Shown piece by piece: positions 7,023 through 15,122 of a stretch of DNA of 15,211 nucleotides. The stretch comes from an uncultured Collinsella sp. (GTDB taxonomy: Bacteria; Actinomycetota; Coriobacteriia; Coriobacteriales; Coriobacteriaceae). The stretch is taken from assembly GCA_959019945.1 (NCBI GenBank), contig CAUEQD010000036.1, forward strand, positions 1 through 15,211, read 5' to 3'. The notes under the pieces were generated by a model. That model made no database searches, was not told where the DNA came from, and saw nothing but the letters and a program-made list of their open reading frames with translations. Position numbers and translations under genes: made by a program. Position 1 is the first letter of the stretch. Every line of letters begins with the position of its first letter.

Positions 7023-7028
7023 AAGGAG
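7023..7028 (+). promoter_or_regulatory. Ribosome binding site deciding the plsX start
   Basis: AAGGAG is 7 bases from ATG 7036 but only 1 base from the in-frame ATG 7030, so 7036 is the functional start. Confidence 0.8.
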
Positions 7029-7035
7029 CATGTAT

Positions 7036-8055
7036 ATGAGTAACGTTCGCGTTTGTGTAGACGTTGTGGGCGGAGACGAGAAACCTCAGGTTGTTCTCGA
7101 TGGTATCGAGGCTGCACTTGCCGCCGATCCCGATATCGAGGTCTTGGCAGCTGGCCCCGCCGAAATCGTCAATCCCTTTGCCGCTTCCCATGCACGTGTT
7201 GAGGCCCTTGAGGCACCTGACGTTATCGCCATGGATGACGATCCCATTCGCGCCGTGATGACCAAACGCAAGTCGTCGATCGTGCTGTCGTGTCGCGCCA
7301 TCAAAAAGGGTAATGCGGACGCGTTCTTCTCTGCCGGCTCCACCGGCGCCATGACCGCCGCCGCCACCGCCTATGTGACGCCGTTTAGGTATCAGGCCGA
7401 AGGCAAGAAGCAGCCGGTGCGCCCCTGTCTGACCAATGCGCTGCCCAATCGCGCCGGCGGTCTGACGGTGCTGTGCGATATGGGCGCCAACCCCGATGTC
7501 GAGGTTGACGATATGGTACGTTTTGCCCAGATGGGTAGCGCCTATGCCCGCGTCGTCCTGGGCATCGAGCATCCCCGCGTGGGCCTGCTTGCCAACGGCA
7601 CCGAGGACGAGAAGGGCTCCAACTTTACCAAGGCCTGCTTCCCGGCCATGAAAGCCGCCGTTCCCGGCTTTGTTGGTAACTGCGAGGGAACGGACATCAC
7701 CTCAGGTAACTTCGATGTCGTCGTTGCCGATGGCATGTCGGGCAATATTGCGCTCAAGGCCACCGAGGGCGCTGCCAAGTTTTTACTGCAGGAGCTCAAG
7801 GGCGCCTTTATGTCTTCGCTCGGCACCAAGATTGCCGCGCTGCTCATCAAAAAGCAGATGCGCGAGATTAAAGCCAAGCTTTCGGGCGACGCCAAGGGCG
7901 GCGCGATTCTTCTGGGCCTGCGCGGCGTGGTCCTGATCGGCCATGGCGCCACCTCAGTCGAGGCTGTCAAAAACGGTACGCTCGCGGCGGCCGAAGCCGT
8001 GCGCGCCGGGCTGGTCGAGAATGTCGCCAACTCTATGGACGGTATCGTTTTATAA
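7036..8055 (+). CDS. plsX: Phosphate acyltransferase PlsX
   Basis: PlsX interconverts acyl-ACP and acyl-phosphate, giving the acyl donor PlsY uses to start phospholipid synthesis. It is a peripheral, cytoplasmic enzyme. The 339 residues are the family's usual length. The N-terminus reads VRVCVDVVGGDEKPQVVLDG, where most PlsX have DAMGGDxxP. FFSAGSTGAMTAAA matches the SAGNTGA motif with Ser for Asn. The C-terminal half has VLCDMGANPD, FAQMGSAYARVVLGIEHPRVGLL and VVVADGMSGNIALKATEG, all diagnostic. The start is taken from the ribosome site. It precedes acpP, its substrate carrier, and follows an intrinsic terminator, suggesting its level is set partly by read-through. Confidence 0.95.
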   Translation: MSNVRVCVDVVGGDEKPQVVLDGIEAALAADPDIEVLAAGPAEIVNPFAASHARVEALEAPDVIAMDDDPIRAVMTKRKSSIVLSCRAIKKGNADAFFSAGSTGAMTAAATAYVTPFRYQAEGKKQPVRPCLTNALPNRAGGLTVLCDMGANPDVEVDDMVRFAQMGSAYARVVLGIEHPRVGLLANGTEDEKGSNFTKACFPAMKAAVPGFVGNCEGTDITSGNFDVVVADGMSGNIALKATEGAAKFLLQELKGAFMSSLGTKIAALLIKKQMREIKAKLSGDAKGGAILLGLRGVVLIGHGATSVEAVKNGTLAAAEAVRAGLVENVANSMDGIVL

Positions 8056-8102
8056 GAGCGAGTTAGGGCGCTGTTATGTGCTTCGCGGCGCACGTCGTGG
8101 GG

Positions 8103-8108
8103 TAGAAT
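8103..8108 (+). promoter_or_regulatory. Candidate -10 of an acpP promoter
   Basis: TAGAAT lies in the 124-base gap between plsX and acpP. It is identical to the -10-like hexamer before the first operon. No convincing -35 is seen at the right distance. A separate promoter for ACP, which is needed in large amounts, would be expected. Confidence 0.45.
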
Positions 8109-8121
8109 CAGAACCGTGTCT

Positions 8122-8143
8122 TGGCACCGCCCGGGCGGTACCA
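8122..8143. promoter_or_regulatory. Strong inverted repeat in the acpP leader
   Basis: ACCGCCC (8126-8132) and GGGCGGT (8133-8139) form a perfect 14-bp palindrome. TGG (8122-8124) and CCA (8141-8143) extend it around one C/A mismatch. A second, overlapping repeat, TACCA (8139-8143) with TGGTA (8150-8154), would compete for the same right arm in RNA. It begins 13 bases after the candidate -10. T-rich bases follow (8144-8150), but the palindrome has no natural loop, so it looks more like a protein site than a classic terminator. Confidence 0.45.
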
Positions 8144-8179
8144 TTCTTTTGGTATTCATGCATTATGAGAGGAAGCGCT

Positions 8180-8422
8180 ATGGACCGCTCCGAAATCTTC
8201 GACAAGATCGCCGAGGTCGCTGCTGACGTTCTGGGCGTCGATGTTGCCGAAATTAGCGATGAGACCACCTTTGACGACCTCGATGCCAACTCGCTCGAGC
8301 GCCTGCAGCTGGTTACGGCTATCGAGGACGAGTTCAACCTCGAGATCGATGACGAGACTCTGCTCTCGCTCAACTCTGTCGCCGACGCCGTCGACGCTAT
8401 CGAAGCTGCCAAGGAGGCCTAA
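8180..8422 (+). CDS. acpP: Acyl carrier protein
   Basis: An 80-residue acidic protein that carries growing acyl chains on a phosphopantetheine arm in type II fatty acid synthesis. The helical ACP fold is plain: IFDKIAEVAADVLGVDVAEI, then DLDANSLERLQLVTAIEDEFNLEI, then SVADAVDAI. The arm attaches to Ser38, here in an N-S-L motif rather than the usual D-S-L. GAGAGGA (8167-8173) precedes the ATG. It is the natural partner of the upstream PlsX, whose substrate is acyl-ACP, and needs CoA from the CoaD pathway for activation. The rnc ribosome site lies inside its last codons. An in-frame reading continues upstream to 7943 but overlaps plsX and is not ACP-like. Confidence 0.95.
   Translation: MDRSEIFDKIAEVAADVLGVDVAEISDETTFDDLDANSLERLQLVTAIEDEFNLEIDDETLLSLNSVADAVDAIEAAKEA
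8411..8417 (+). promoter_or_regulatory. Ribosome binding site inside acpP for the TTG start of rnc
   Basis: A perfect AAGGAGG within the acpP 3' end lies 8 bases before TTG 8426. It supports that rare start codon and couples rnc translation to acpP. Confidence 0.8.
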
Positions 8423-8425
8423 GTC

Positions 8426-9151
8426 TTGGCTTTATCCGAACGACTTACGCGCGCCCAGGAGATTCTGGGCCATGAGTTCAATGACAAGGTGCTGCTGCGC
8501 GCGGCCCTTACGCATCCCTCGGCAGTCGAGGGCCAGCCGGTTTCTGCCAGCTATGAGCGCCTTGAGTTCTTGGGCGATTCCATTTTGGGTGCTGTGGTCG
8601 CACGCTCCCTGTTTGAGTCCTATCCGGAGTTTGACGAGGGCAAGCTCACGCGCCTGAAGGTGTCGCTTGTCTCGGGCGCTACGCTATCCGAGGTTTCTCA
8701 CGAGCTGGGCATCGACGACATCATCATCTTTGGTGCCTCCGAGACCGGTACCGGTGCGCGCGGCCTGCATTCGGCCCTCGAGAACGTCTATGAGTCGCTC
8801 GTGGGCGCGCTGTACCTGGATGCCGGCTGGGACGTTGCGGCGGAGTTCATTCACCGTACGCTTAAGCCGCATTTGGCTTCCGAGCGTGCCGAGCATCCTG
8901 CGAACCCCAAGTCGTTTTTGCAGGAGTGCGTGCAAGCCGACGGTCACGAACCTCCGGCGTACAAGCTCGTTGGCTCCGAGGGCCCGGCGCATGCGCCCAC
9001 CTTTACCGCTGTGGTGTTGATCGATGGTATTCGTCAGGGTCGCGGCTCCGGCTCCTCAAAGAAAGAAGCCGAGGGAGCTGCCGCGCTCGAAGCGCTCGAC
9101 CGCATGGGTTACACCACCAACGGCGTGATTCTGAACAAGAAGCACGTGTAA
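8426..9151 (+). CDS. rnc: Ribonuclease III
   Basis: RNase III cleaves double-stranded RNA in rRNA precursors, structured mRNAs and antisense duplexes. The 241 residues hold an endonuclease domain (1-150) with the signature ERLEFLGDSIL (Glu44, Glu47, Asp51) and a dsRNA-binding domain (about 168-232) with the GSGSSKKEAEGAAALEAL helix. The second catalytic block reads ALENVYESLVGALYLD. Its Glu123 matches E. coli Glu117, but the position matching E. coli Asp114 is Asn120. The start is TTG 8426, 8 bases after AAGGAGG and 3 bases after the acpP stop. The acpP-rnc-smc-ftsY order is widely conserved. Family identity is certain; full catalytic strength is not. Confidence 0.95.
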   Translation: MALSERLTRAQEILGHEFNDKVLLRAALTHPSAVEGQPVSASYERLEFLGDSILGAVVARSLFESYPEFDEGKLTRLKVSLVSGATLSEVSHELGIDDIIIFGASETGTGARGLHSALENVYESLVGALYLDAGWDVAAEFIHRTLKPHLASERAEHPANPKSFLQECVQADGHEPPAYKLVGSEGPAHAPTFTAVVLIDGIRQGRGSGSSKKEAEGAAALEALDRMGYTTNGVILNKKHV

Positions 9152-9161
9152 GCGAGGAACC

Positions 9162-12100
9162 GTGTATCTCAAGTCCCTCACGCTTAAAGGGTTCAAGTCG
9201 TTTGCCGACCGCGCCCATATGACGTTTGAGCCGGGCCTGACCGTCATCGTCGGTCCAAACGGCTCGGGAAAATCGAACATCTCTGACTCGATTCTGTGGG
9301 TCCTGGGCGAGCAGAGCGCCAAGCAGCTGCGCGGCCAGGCCATGGAGGATGTCATCTTCTCGGGCTCGTCGGCGCGCAAGCCGGTGGGTGTCGCCGAGGT
9401 CACGCTGGTGCTCGATAACTCGGACCATATGTTGCCCGTCGACTTTGACGAGGTCGCCATCACCCGTCGTATGTATCGCTCGGGCGAAAGCGAGTACCTC
9501 ATCAACTCGAGTCCGTGCCGCCTGATGGACATTCAGGACATCCTGCACGATTCGGGCCTAGGCAAGGATACGCATTCCATCATCAGCCAGGGCAAGCTCG
9601 ACGCCATTTTGCAGAGCCGCCCCGAGGAGCGTCGCGCCCTCATCGAGGAGGCCGCCGGCATTTCCAAGCACAAGCGCCGCAAGGAGCGTGCGCTCAAAAA
9701 GATTAAGTCGATGGACGAGCACCTGACGCGTGCCCGCGACATCAATAAGGAAATCGCCCGTCAGCTGCGACCGCTGGAGCGTCAGGTCGATCGCGCGCGC
9801 AAGTACAAAGAGCTGTCCTCGCGCGCGAACGAGCTTACGCAGATGCTGGCTGTCGATGAGCTTCGTTCGCTGCAGTCGCAGTGGAACGACCTGGAGAGCC
9901 GCTCCAAGGAAGGTGCTGCCGAGCTGGAGCTTGCGCAGTACCGCATGAGCGAAAAGGAGCGCGAGCTCGAGAAGCTCCAGGTTATGCTTGAGGAAAAGGG
10001 CCTGTTTGTGGGCGACCTGGGCGAGCAACGCCGTCATATGCAAGATGTGGTCGGCCGCATTAACTCCGACATGCGCCTGCTCGAGGAAAAGGGCCACAAC
10101 ATGGTGTCGCGCCTGTCTGACATGCGCGGTCAGATTTCGAACTCCGAGCATCAGCGTCGTCGCGTGGTCGAGGAGCTCGAGGACGCGCGTGCGCAGCTTG
10201 AGGAAGTGACCGGTGCGCATATGCAAGCCCAGGAGGACGTTGACGCCGCTGGTCCTGCCGCCGCTGAGCTCCACGAGCGGCGCGTGGCGCTCGACAATCA
10301 GATTTCGCAGCTTACGCGAGAGCAACGCGATGTGCAGCGCGTGGCCGATAACGCCGCGCTCGAGCTCGCCAAGGTGAAGGATTCCTTGAGCAATGCCGAG
10401 GTCGAGGACAACATGTATGCCTCGCGCCTGGAGCAGATTGACGAGCAGCTCGAGGAGGTCACGGCCTCGCTCGAGAGCCGTCGCGACCGCGCCGAGGAGC
10501 TTGAGGGCGCTCTTGAGGAAGCGCGCCAGGCCCAGGCCGATGCGCGTGAGGCCACCGAGGTCGCCCGTGCAGCCCTGAAGGACCTGCGTGCCCGCGAGAG
10601 CGAGGCGCGCAACAAGTTGTCCGAGGTGCGCTCGGAGCTTTCCAGCCAAAAGAAACTCGATGCCCGCATGGCCGACAGCTCGCCGCTCGTGAGCCGTCTG
10701 GTGGGTGCGCTGGGCGACGATGTCTCGGGTCGTCTGGGCGACGTGCTCGAGGCCCCGCGCGAGCTTGAGGGCCTGGTGGAGCAACTACTTGCCGGCGATA
10801 TCGATGCGCTGCTGTTCGACGATACGTCCGCGCTTGAGCGTGCCGGTCGTTCCGCTCTGGACCAGAAGAAGGCCTCGGGTGAGGCGCTGCTGGCGGCGCG
10901 CGGCGTGAGTGGCTCTGCTGCCGCCGAGGGCGCTGCCGGTACCCGTCTGGTTGATCGTCTGTCCGTGCACGCAGGCTACGGACCCGTCGTCGAGGCGCTG
11001 CTCGGCGGCTATTACGTCGTGGACGATCTTTCTGCCGCGCTGTCGGCGCCGGTCGTTGACGGCGTGACTTACGTGACCTCCGATGGCGCCCGCGTCGCCT
11101 GCGGCGGCCTGGTGCGTGTGGGCCTCGATGCCGGCGAGGCGTCGGGTGCTCTGGAGCGTAAGCGTCGCATTCGCGAGCTGGAGGGGCTTGAGCCCGATTT
11201 GGCCGCTGTGTTTGAGCATGTGTCGGATCAGGTCGTTGAGGCCAACGCTGCCGTCGAGGAGGCCCGTGCCGCCGAGGGCGATGCCGCCGGTGAGATCGCC
11301 CGTCTTGAGGGCGAGCGCCGCTCGCTGCTTTCCGAGATCGGCCGCTTGGAGCAAAGCGCCAACAATGCCGAGGTCGAGCGCGTGCGCATCTCCAAGCGCC
11401 GCGAGCAGGCCTCCGAAGCCGTTCGCGCTGCGCGCCCGCGCGTTGACGAGCTCACCCGTTCGCGTGACGAGGCCCGCGCGCAGGCAAGCGATCTGGGCTT
11501 GCAGATTTCCGAGGCCAACGACGAACTCGACCGCGTTCGCCGTGACGATTCCGAGGCTGCCGGCAAGCTCGCCGACGCCAAGGTTCGCCTAGCCCAGACG
11601 AGCGAACGCCTGCGTTCGCTGAAGGGCCGCGTGCCCGACCTTGAGCATCGTCTTGAGGGCATCGACCGTCGTATCCGCGGAACACGCCAGGCCTCGCGCT
11701 CGCTCGAGCTGCTGCGCCTGCGCGTCGATCCCATGCACGAACGCTATTCTGCCCTGTTGGAACGCGCGTCGGATTGGGCAGCGCGCCTGCGTGACCAGGC
11801 CTCTCTGGAGGAGGCGGACTCCGCTTCGCTCAAGAAGACCATCGAGGATGCCAAGGCAGAGGTTGCCCGCGCTAAGGAGCGAGTCGATACCGCCTCCGCC
11901 ACGCAAAACGAGTTCAAGGTCGCGCGTGGCAAGCTCGAGGTGCAGGTCGAGGCTGCCATCAAGGCCATTACCGCCGATGGCACGACGGTGCTCGAGGAAG
12001 CGCTCATGCTTCCTGCTCCTACCGACCGCGATGCCGCCGAGCGCGAACTCAACCAGCTTGTGCGCCAGATCAACAACCTTGGTCCCGTTAACCAAGTTGC

Positions 12101-12698
12101 CATGGAGGAGTACGAGCAGCTCAAGCGCCGCGCCGACTACATCGAGGAGCAGCTGGCCGATCTGGAGAGCGCGCGCAAGGCGCTCACCAAGATCACGGTG
12201 GCCATTGATCGCAAGATGCGCAAGGCGTTCCTGGTGACGTTTGAGAAGGTCGACGCGAACTTCCGCGAGATCTTCGCTATGCTCTTCCCGGGCGGCCAGG
12301 CTCATCTGGAGATGACCGATCCCGAGCATCCTGCCGAGACGGGTATCGAGGTCGTGGCGCAGCCGCGCGGCAAGCGCATCGCCAAGATGATGCTCATGTC
12401 GGGCGGCGAGAAGAGTCTGACGGCGCTCGCCTTGCTCTTTGCCGTGTATCGTACGCGCACGGTGCCGTTCTATGTGCTGGACGAGGTCGAGGCGGCGCTC
12501 GATGACGCCAACCTGTCCAAGCTCATCGGCGCGCTCGATGTGTTGCGTTCCGATACGCAGCTCTTGGTTATCTCGCATCAGCGCCGTACTATGGAGGACG
12601 CTGACGTCCTCTATGGCGTCTCGATGCAAGCCGACGGCGTCAGTCGCGTCGTCTCGCAAAAACTCGATCGCGAAACCGGAAAGGTCGTGAATGCATAA
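9162..12698 (+). CDS. smc: Chromosome segregation protein Smc
   Basis: The 1178-residue Smc ATPase, which with ScpA and ScpB organises and helps segregate the chromosome. Neither partner gene is in this window. The N-terminal head has the start YLKSLTLKGFKSFADRA and Walker A GPNGSGKS (31-38). A long coiled coil (about 165-500) leads to the hinge (about 505-660), which has a recognisable VSGRLGDVLEAP start. The returning coil (about 665-1010) follows. The C-terminal head has the signature LMSGGEKSLTALALL (Ser1080) and Walker B FYVLDEVEAALDD (Asp1107, Glu1108). All ATPase motifs are intact and length is typical. The start is GTG 9162 behind GAGGA (9154-9158). Its TAA shares an A with the ftsY ATG. 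Confidence 0.97.
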   Translation: MYLKSLTLKGFKSFADRAHMTFEPGLTVIVGPNGSGKSNISDSILWVLGEQSAKQLRGQAMEDVIFSGSSARKPVGVAEVTLVLDNSDHMLPVDFDEVAITRRMYRSGESEYLINSSPCRLMDIQDILHDSGLGKDTHSIISQGKLDAILQSRPEERRALIEEAAGISKHKRRKERALKKIKSMDEHLTRARDINKEIARQLRPLERQVDRARKYKELSSRANELTQMLAVDELRSLQSQWNDLESRSKEGAAELELAQYRMSEKERELEKLQVMLEEKGLFVGDLGEQRRHMQDVVGRINSDMRLLEEKGHNMVSRLSDMRGQISNSEHQRRRVVEELEDARAQLEEVTGAHMQAQEDVDAAGPAAAELHERRVALDNQISQLTREQRDVQRVADNAALELAKVKDSLSNAEVEDNMYASRLEQIDEQLEEVTASLESRRDRAEELEGALEEARQAQADAREATEVARAALKDLRARESEARNKLSEVRSELSSQKKLDARMADSSPLVSRLVGALGDDVSGRLGDVLEAPRELEGLVEQLLAGDIDALLFDDTSALERAGRSALDQKKASGEALLAARGVSGSAAAEGAAGTRLVDRLSVHAGYGPVVEALLGGYYVVDDLSAALSAPVVDGVTYVTSDGARVACGGLVRVGLDAGEASGALERKRRIRELEGLEPDLAAVFEHVSDQVVEANAAVEEARAAEGDAAGEIARLEGERRSLLSEIGRLEQSANNAEVERVRISKRREQASEAVRAARPRVDELTRSRDEARAQASDLGLQISEANDELDRVRRDDSEAAGKLADAKVRLAQTSERLRSLKGRVPDLEHRLEGIDRRIRGTRQASRSLELLRLRVDPMHERYSALLERASDWAARLRDQASLEEADSASLKKTIEDAKAEVARAKERVDTASATQNEFKVARGKLEVQVEAAIKAITADGTTVLEEALMLPAPTDRDAAERELNQLVRQINNLGPVNQVAMEEYEQLKRRADYIEEQLADLESARKALTKITVAIDRKMRKAFLVTFEKVDANFREIFAMLFPGGQAHLEMTDPEHPAETGIEVVAQPRGKRIAKMMLMSGGEKSLTALALLFAVYRTRTVPFYVLDEVEAALDDANLSKLIGALDVLRSDTQLLVISHQRRTMEDADVLYGVSMQADGVSRVVSQKLDRETGKVVNA

Positions 12699-13615
12699 TG
12701 GGATTCTTCGATGCTCTCTCGCGCGGACTTGAGCGAAGCCGCGAGGCCCTCAACGAGGTCTTCTACTTTGGCGGTGAGGTCGACGAGGATTTTTGGGAGG
12801 ACCTGGAGGACACCCTCGTCATGGGTGACATGGGCGCCGAGATCGCCATTCAGGTCTCCGATGACCTGCGCGATGCCGCGGCCAAGAAGAACCTCAAGAC
12901 CGCTCCACAGCTTCGCCGTGCCCTGGCCGAGCAGCTTGAGCAGCACTTTGTGCCCATCGAGCGCGATCCGTTCTCCGATACGCCGAGCTGCGTGCTGTTT
13001 GTGGGCATTAACGGTGCCGGCAAGACCACGACGGTCGGTAAGATCGCGAGCGCCATGGCCTCCCGCGGCAAGAACGTCGTGATCGGTTCGGCCGATACCT
13101 TCCGCGCTGCCGCTATCGAGCAGCTCGATGTGTGGGGTCAGCGCGCTGGCGTCCCCGTCATCAAGCGCGACCGCGGCTCCGACCCGGCAAGTGTTTGCTA
13201 CGACGTGCTCGACGAGGCCGATAAGCGCGGCAGCGACCTGGTGCTCATCGATACCGCCGGCCGTCTGCACACGAGCCCTGAGCTCATGCGCGAGCTTGCC
13301 AAGGTTGTCAATGTGACCCGTAAGCGCGCCGCCAATATGGCCGCCGGTCCCATGCCGGTTTCGGTCGTGCTTGTGATCGACGCCGCGACGGGCCAAAACG
13401 GTCTGAACCAGGCGCTCGAGTTTAACGAGGCGCTGGGCCTGGACGGTATTATCATGACAAAGCTCGACGGCACGGCAAAGGGCGGTATCGCCATGGCCGT
13501 GGCCGAGAAGCTCAAGCTTCCCATCCTGCGCATCGGCGTGGGCGAGCAGGTCGATGACCTGCAGGAGTTTAATGCCAAAGATTTCTGCCGCGCCCTGGTG
13601 GGCGAGTCCAACTAA
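12698..13615 (+). CDS. ftsY: Signal recognition particle receptor FtsY
   Basis: FtsY is the membrane-associated receptor that docks SRP-bound ribosomes, reciprocally activating GTP hydrolysis with Ffh. The 305 residues contain just the NG core. The N domain helices (about 1-90) are followed by G1 VGINGAGKTTT (Lys109), SADTFRAAAIEQL, DTAGR (185-189) and TKLDGTAKGG (254-263). The long acidic A domain of many FtsY proteins is absent; MGFFDALSRGLERS at the N-terminus could be an amphipathic lipid-binding helix instead. Its ATG overlaps the smc stop by one base, with GGAAAGG at 12678-12684 as a distant ribosome site. ffh follows after 10 bases, so the two SRP GTPases are made together. Confidence 0.97.
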   Translation: MGFFDALSRGLERSREALNEVFYFGGEVDEDFWEDLEDTLVMGDMGAEIAIQVSDDLRDAAAKKNLKTAPQLRRALAEQLEQHFVPIERDPFSDTPSCVLFVGINGAGKTTTVGKIASAMASRGKNVVIGSADTFRAAAIEQLDVWGQRAGVPVIKRDRGSDPASVCYDVLDEADKRGSDLVLIDTAGRLHTSPELMRELAKVVNVTRKRAANMAAGPMPVSVVLVIDAATGQNGLNQALEFNEALGLDGIIMTKLDGTAKGGIAMAVAEKLKLPILRIGVGEQVDDLQEFNAKDFCRALVGESN

Positions 13616-13625
13616 GGAGTGACTA

Positions 13626-15101
13626 GTGTTTGATTCTCTGAGCGATCGCCTCAACGACACATTTGACCGCCTGCGCGGCAAGGGTAAACTGACCGAGGCC
13701 GATATCACCTCTGCCATGCGCGACATTCGCATGGCGTTGCTCGAGGCCGACGTCAACTTTAAGGTCGTCAAGGAGTTTGTCGCCAAGACCAAGGAGCGCT
13801 GCATGACCGCCGAGGTCATGGAGTCGCTGTCGCCGGCGCAAAACGTCGTCAAGATCGTGCTCGACGAGCTTACCGAGATGCTCGGTTCCACCGAGAGCAA
13901 GCTCGTCTTTAGCAACCGCATCCCCAATGTCATCATGCTCGTGGGCCTGCAGGGCTCCGGTAAGACTACGGCAGCCGTAAAGCTGGCTTATCTGCTCAAG
14001 AAGCAGGGTCGCTCGCCGCTGCTCGCCGCGTGCGACGTCTACCGCCCCGCCGCTGCCGACCAGCTGGCCACGCTTGGCGGCGAGATCGGCGTGCCGGTCT
14101 TCCGCGGTGACGGCGCGCACCCGGTCGATATCGCCAAGGGCGCCATCCAGGAGGCCGTTGACCACCTGCGCGACGTGGTCATCGTCGATACCGCCGGTCG
14201 CCTGCAGATCGACGAGCAGATGATGCAGGAGGCCGTGGACATCAAGAAGGCCGTCAAGCCCGATCAGGTGCTGATGGTCGTCGATGCCATGACCGGCCAG
14301 GATATTGTCAACGTGGTCTCGACCTTCGCCGAGCGCACCGACTTTGACGGCGTGATCATCTCCAAGCTCGACGGCGATGCCCGCGGCGGCGGCGCGCTTT
14401 CCGTGCGCCAGGTGACCGGTAAGCCCATCAAGTTCGTGAGCATGGGCGAGAAACCCGATTCGTTGGAGCCGTTCTATCCCGATCGTATGGCCAAGCGCAT
14501 TCTGGGCATGGGCGATGTTGTCGGCATCATCGAGAAGGCCCAGGAGGCAGCCGACGCCGAGCAGCTCGAGGCTGCCGAGCGTATGCTGCGCGAGGGTTTT
14601 ACCATGAACGACATGCTCGACCAGATGAAGGCCGTCAAGAAGATGGGCGGCATGAAGGGCATTCTGGGCATGCTTCCCGGTGGTCAGCGCGCGCTCAACC
14701 AGATGGGCGGCAACCTGGACGAGGGCATCTTTGACAAGAACGAGGCCATCATCATGTCGATGACCAAGGAGGAGCGCCTGCGTCCCTCTATCATCAACGG
14801 ACAGCGTCGCGCGCGTATCGCCAAGGGCGCCGGCGTGACCCCCACCGAGGTCAATAGCCTTATGAAGCAGTGGGGCGAGATGAACAAGATGATGGGCCGC
14901 ATGCGCACGATGGCCAATCAGGCGCAGGCCGGCGGCAAGAAGGGCAAAAAGGGCAAGAAGGGCAAAAAGATGCGCATGCCCAATATCCCCGGTCTGGACG
15001 CTATGGGTCTGGGCGGCATGGGTGGCCTGGGTACGGGCGGTCCCAAGTCCGATATGGACCTGCTGCGCCAGATGGAAGCGCAGATGCGCAATAAGAAGTA
15101 A
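13626..15101 (+). CDS. ffh: Signal recognition particle protein Ffh
   Basis: Ffh binds the signal sequences of nascent membrane and secreted proteins and, with 4.5S/SRP RNA, delivers them to FtsY. The 491 residues show the N domain (1-95), G1 VGLQGSGKTT (Lys113), DVYRPAAADQL, DTAGR (188-192) and SKLDGDARGGGAL (from 246). The Met-rich M domain (about 295-430) has MLREGFTMNDMLDQMKAV and the SRP-RNA-binding segment RRARIAKGAG. The C-terminus ends with a Lys/Gly run (about 435-447) and a Gly/Met-rich tail, longer than in many Ffh. GTG 13626 lies 6 bases after AAGGAG (13614-13619), which overlaps the ftsY stop. It ends the run and is followed by a strong terminator. No SRP RNA gene was found in the window. 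Confidence 0.97.
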   Translation: MFDSLSDRLNDTFDRLRGKGKLTEADITSAMRDIRMALLEADVNFKVVKEFVAKTKERCMTAEVMESLSPAQNVVKIVLDELTEMLGSTESKLVFSNRIPNVIMLVGLQGSGKTTAAVKLAYLLKKQGRSPLLAACDVYRPAAADQLATLGGEIGVPVFRGDGAHPVDIAKGAIQEAVDHLRDVVIVDTAGRLQIDEQMMQEAVDIKKAVKPDQVLMVVDAMTGQDIVNVVSTFAERTDFDGVIISKLDGDARGGGALSVRQVTGKPIKFVSMGEKPDSLEPFYPDRMAKRILGMGDVVGIIEKAQEAADAEQLEAAERMLREGFTMNDMLDQMKAVKKMGGMKGILGMLPGGQRALNQMGGNLDEGIFDKNEAIIMSMTKEERLRPSIINGQRRARIAKGAGVTPTEVNSLMKQWGEMNKMMGRMRTMANQAQAGGKKGKKGKKGKKMRMPNIPGLDAMGLGGMGGLGTGGPKSDMDLLRQMEAQMRNKK

Positions 15102-15122
15102 CGGCTTGATTGAGTCGTGTAT

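Noticed and set aside
7943..8179. Open frame leading into acpP
   Set aside because: It overlaps the end of plsX and runs through a structured leader. ACP begins at ATG 8180 with its own ribosome site.
9558..10784. Long minus-strand open frames opposite smc, ftsY and ffh (also 11589-12659 and 12611-13936)
   Set aside because: They mirror codon bias in GC-rich genes, have no ribosome sites or known motifs, and lie entirely opposite conserved genes.
14932..14970. Lys/Gly codon repeat in ffh as a possible frameshift or slippage site
   Set aside because: The frame stays open and the Lys/Gly tail is a plausible Ffh C-terminus. No alternative frame product is supported.
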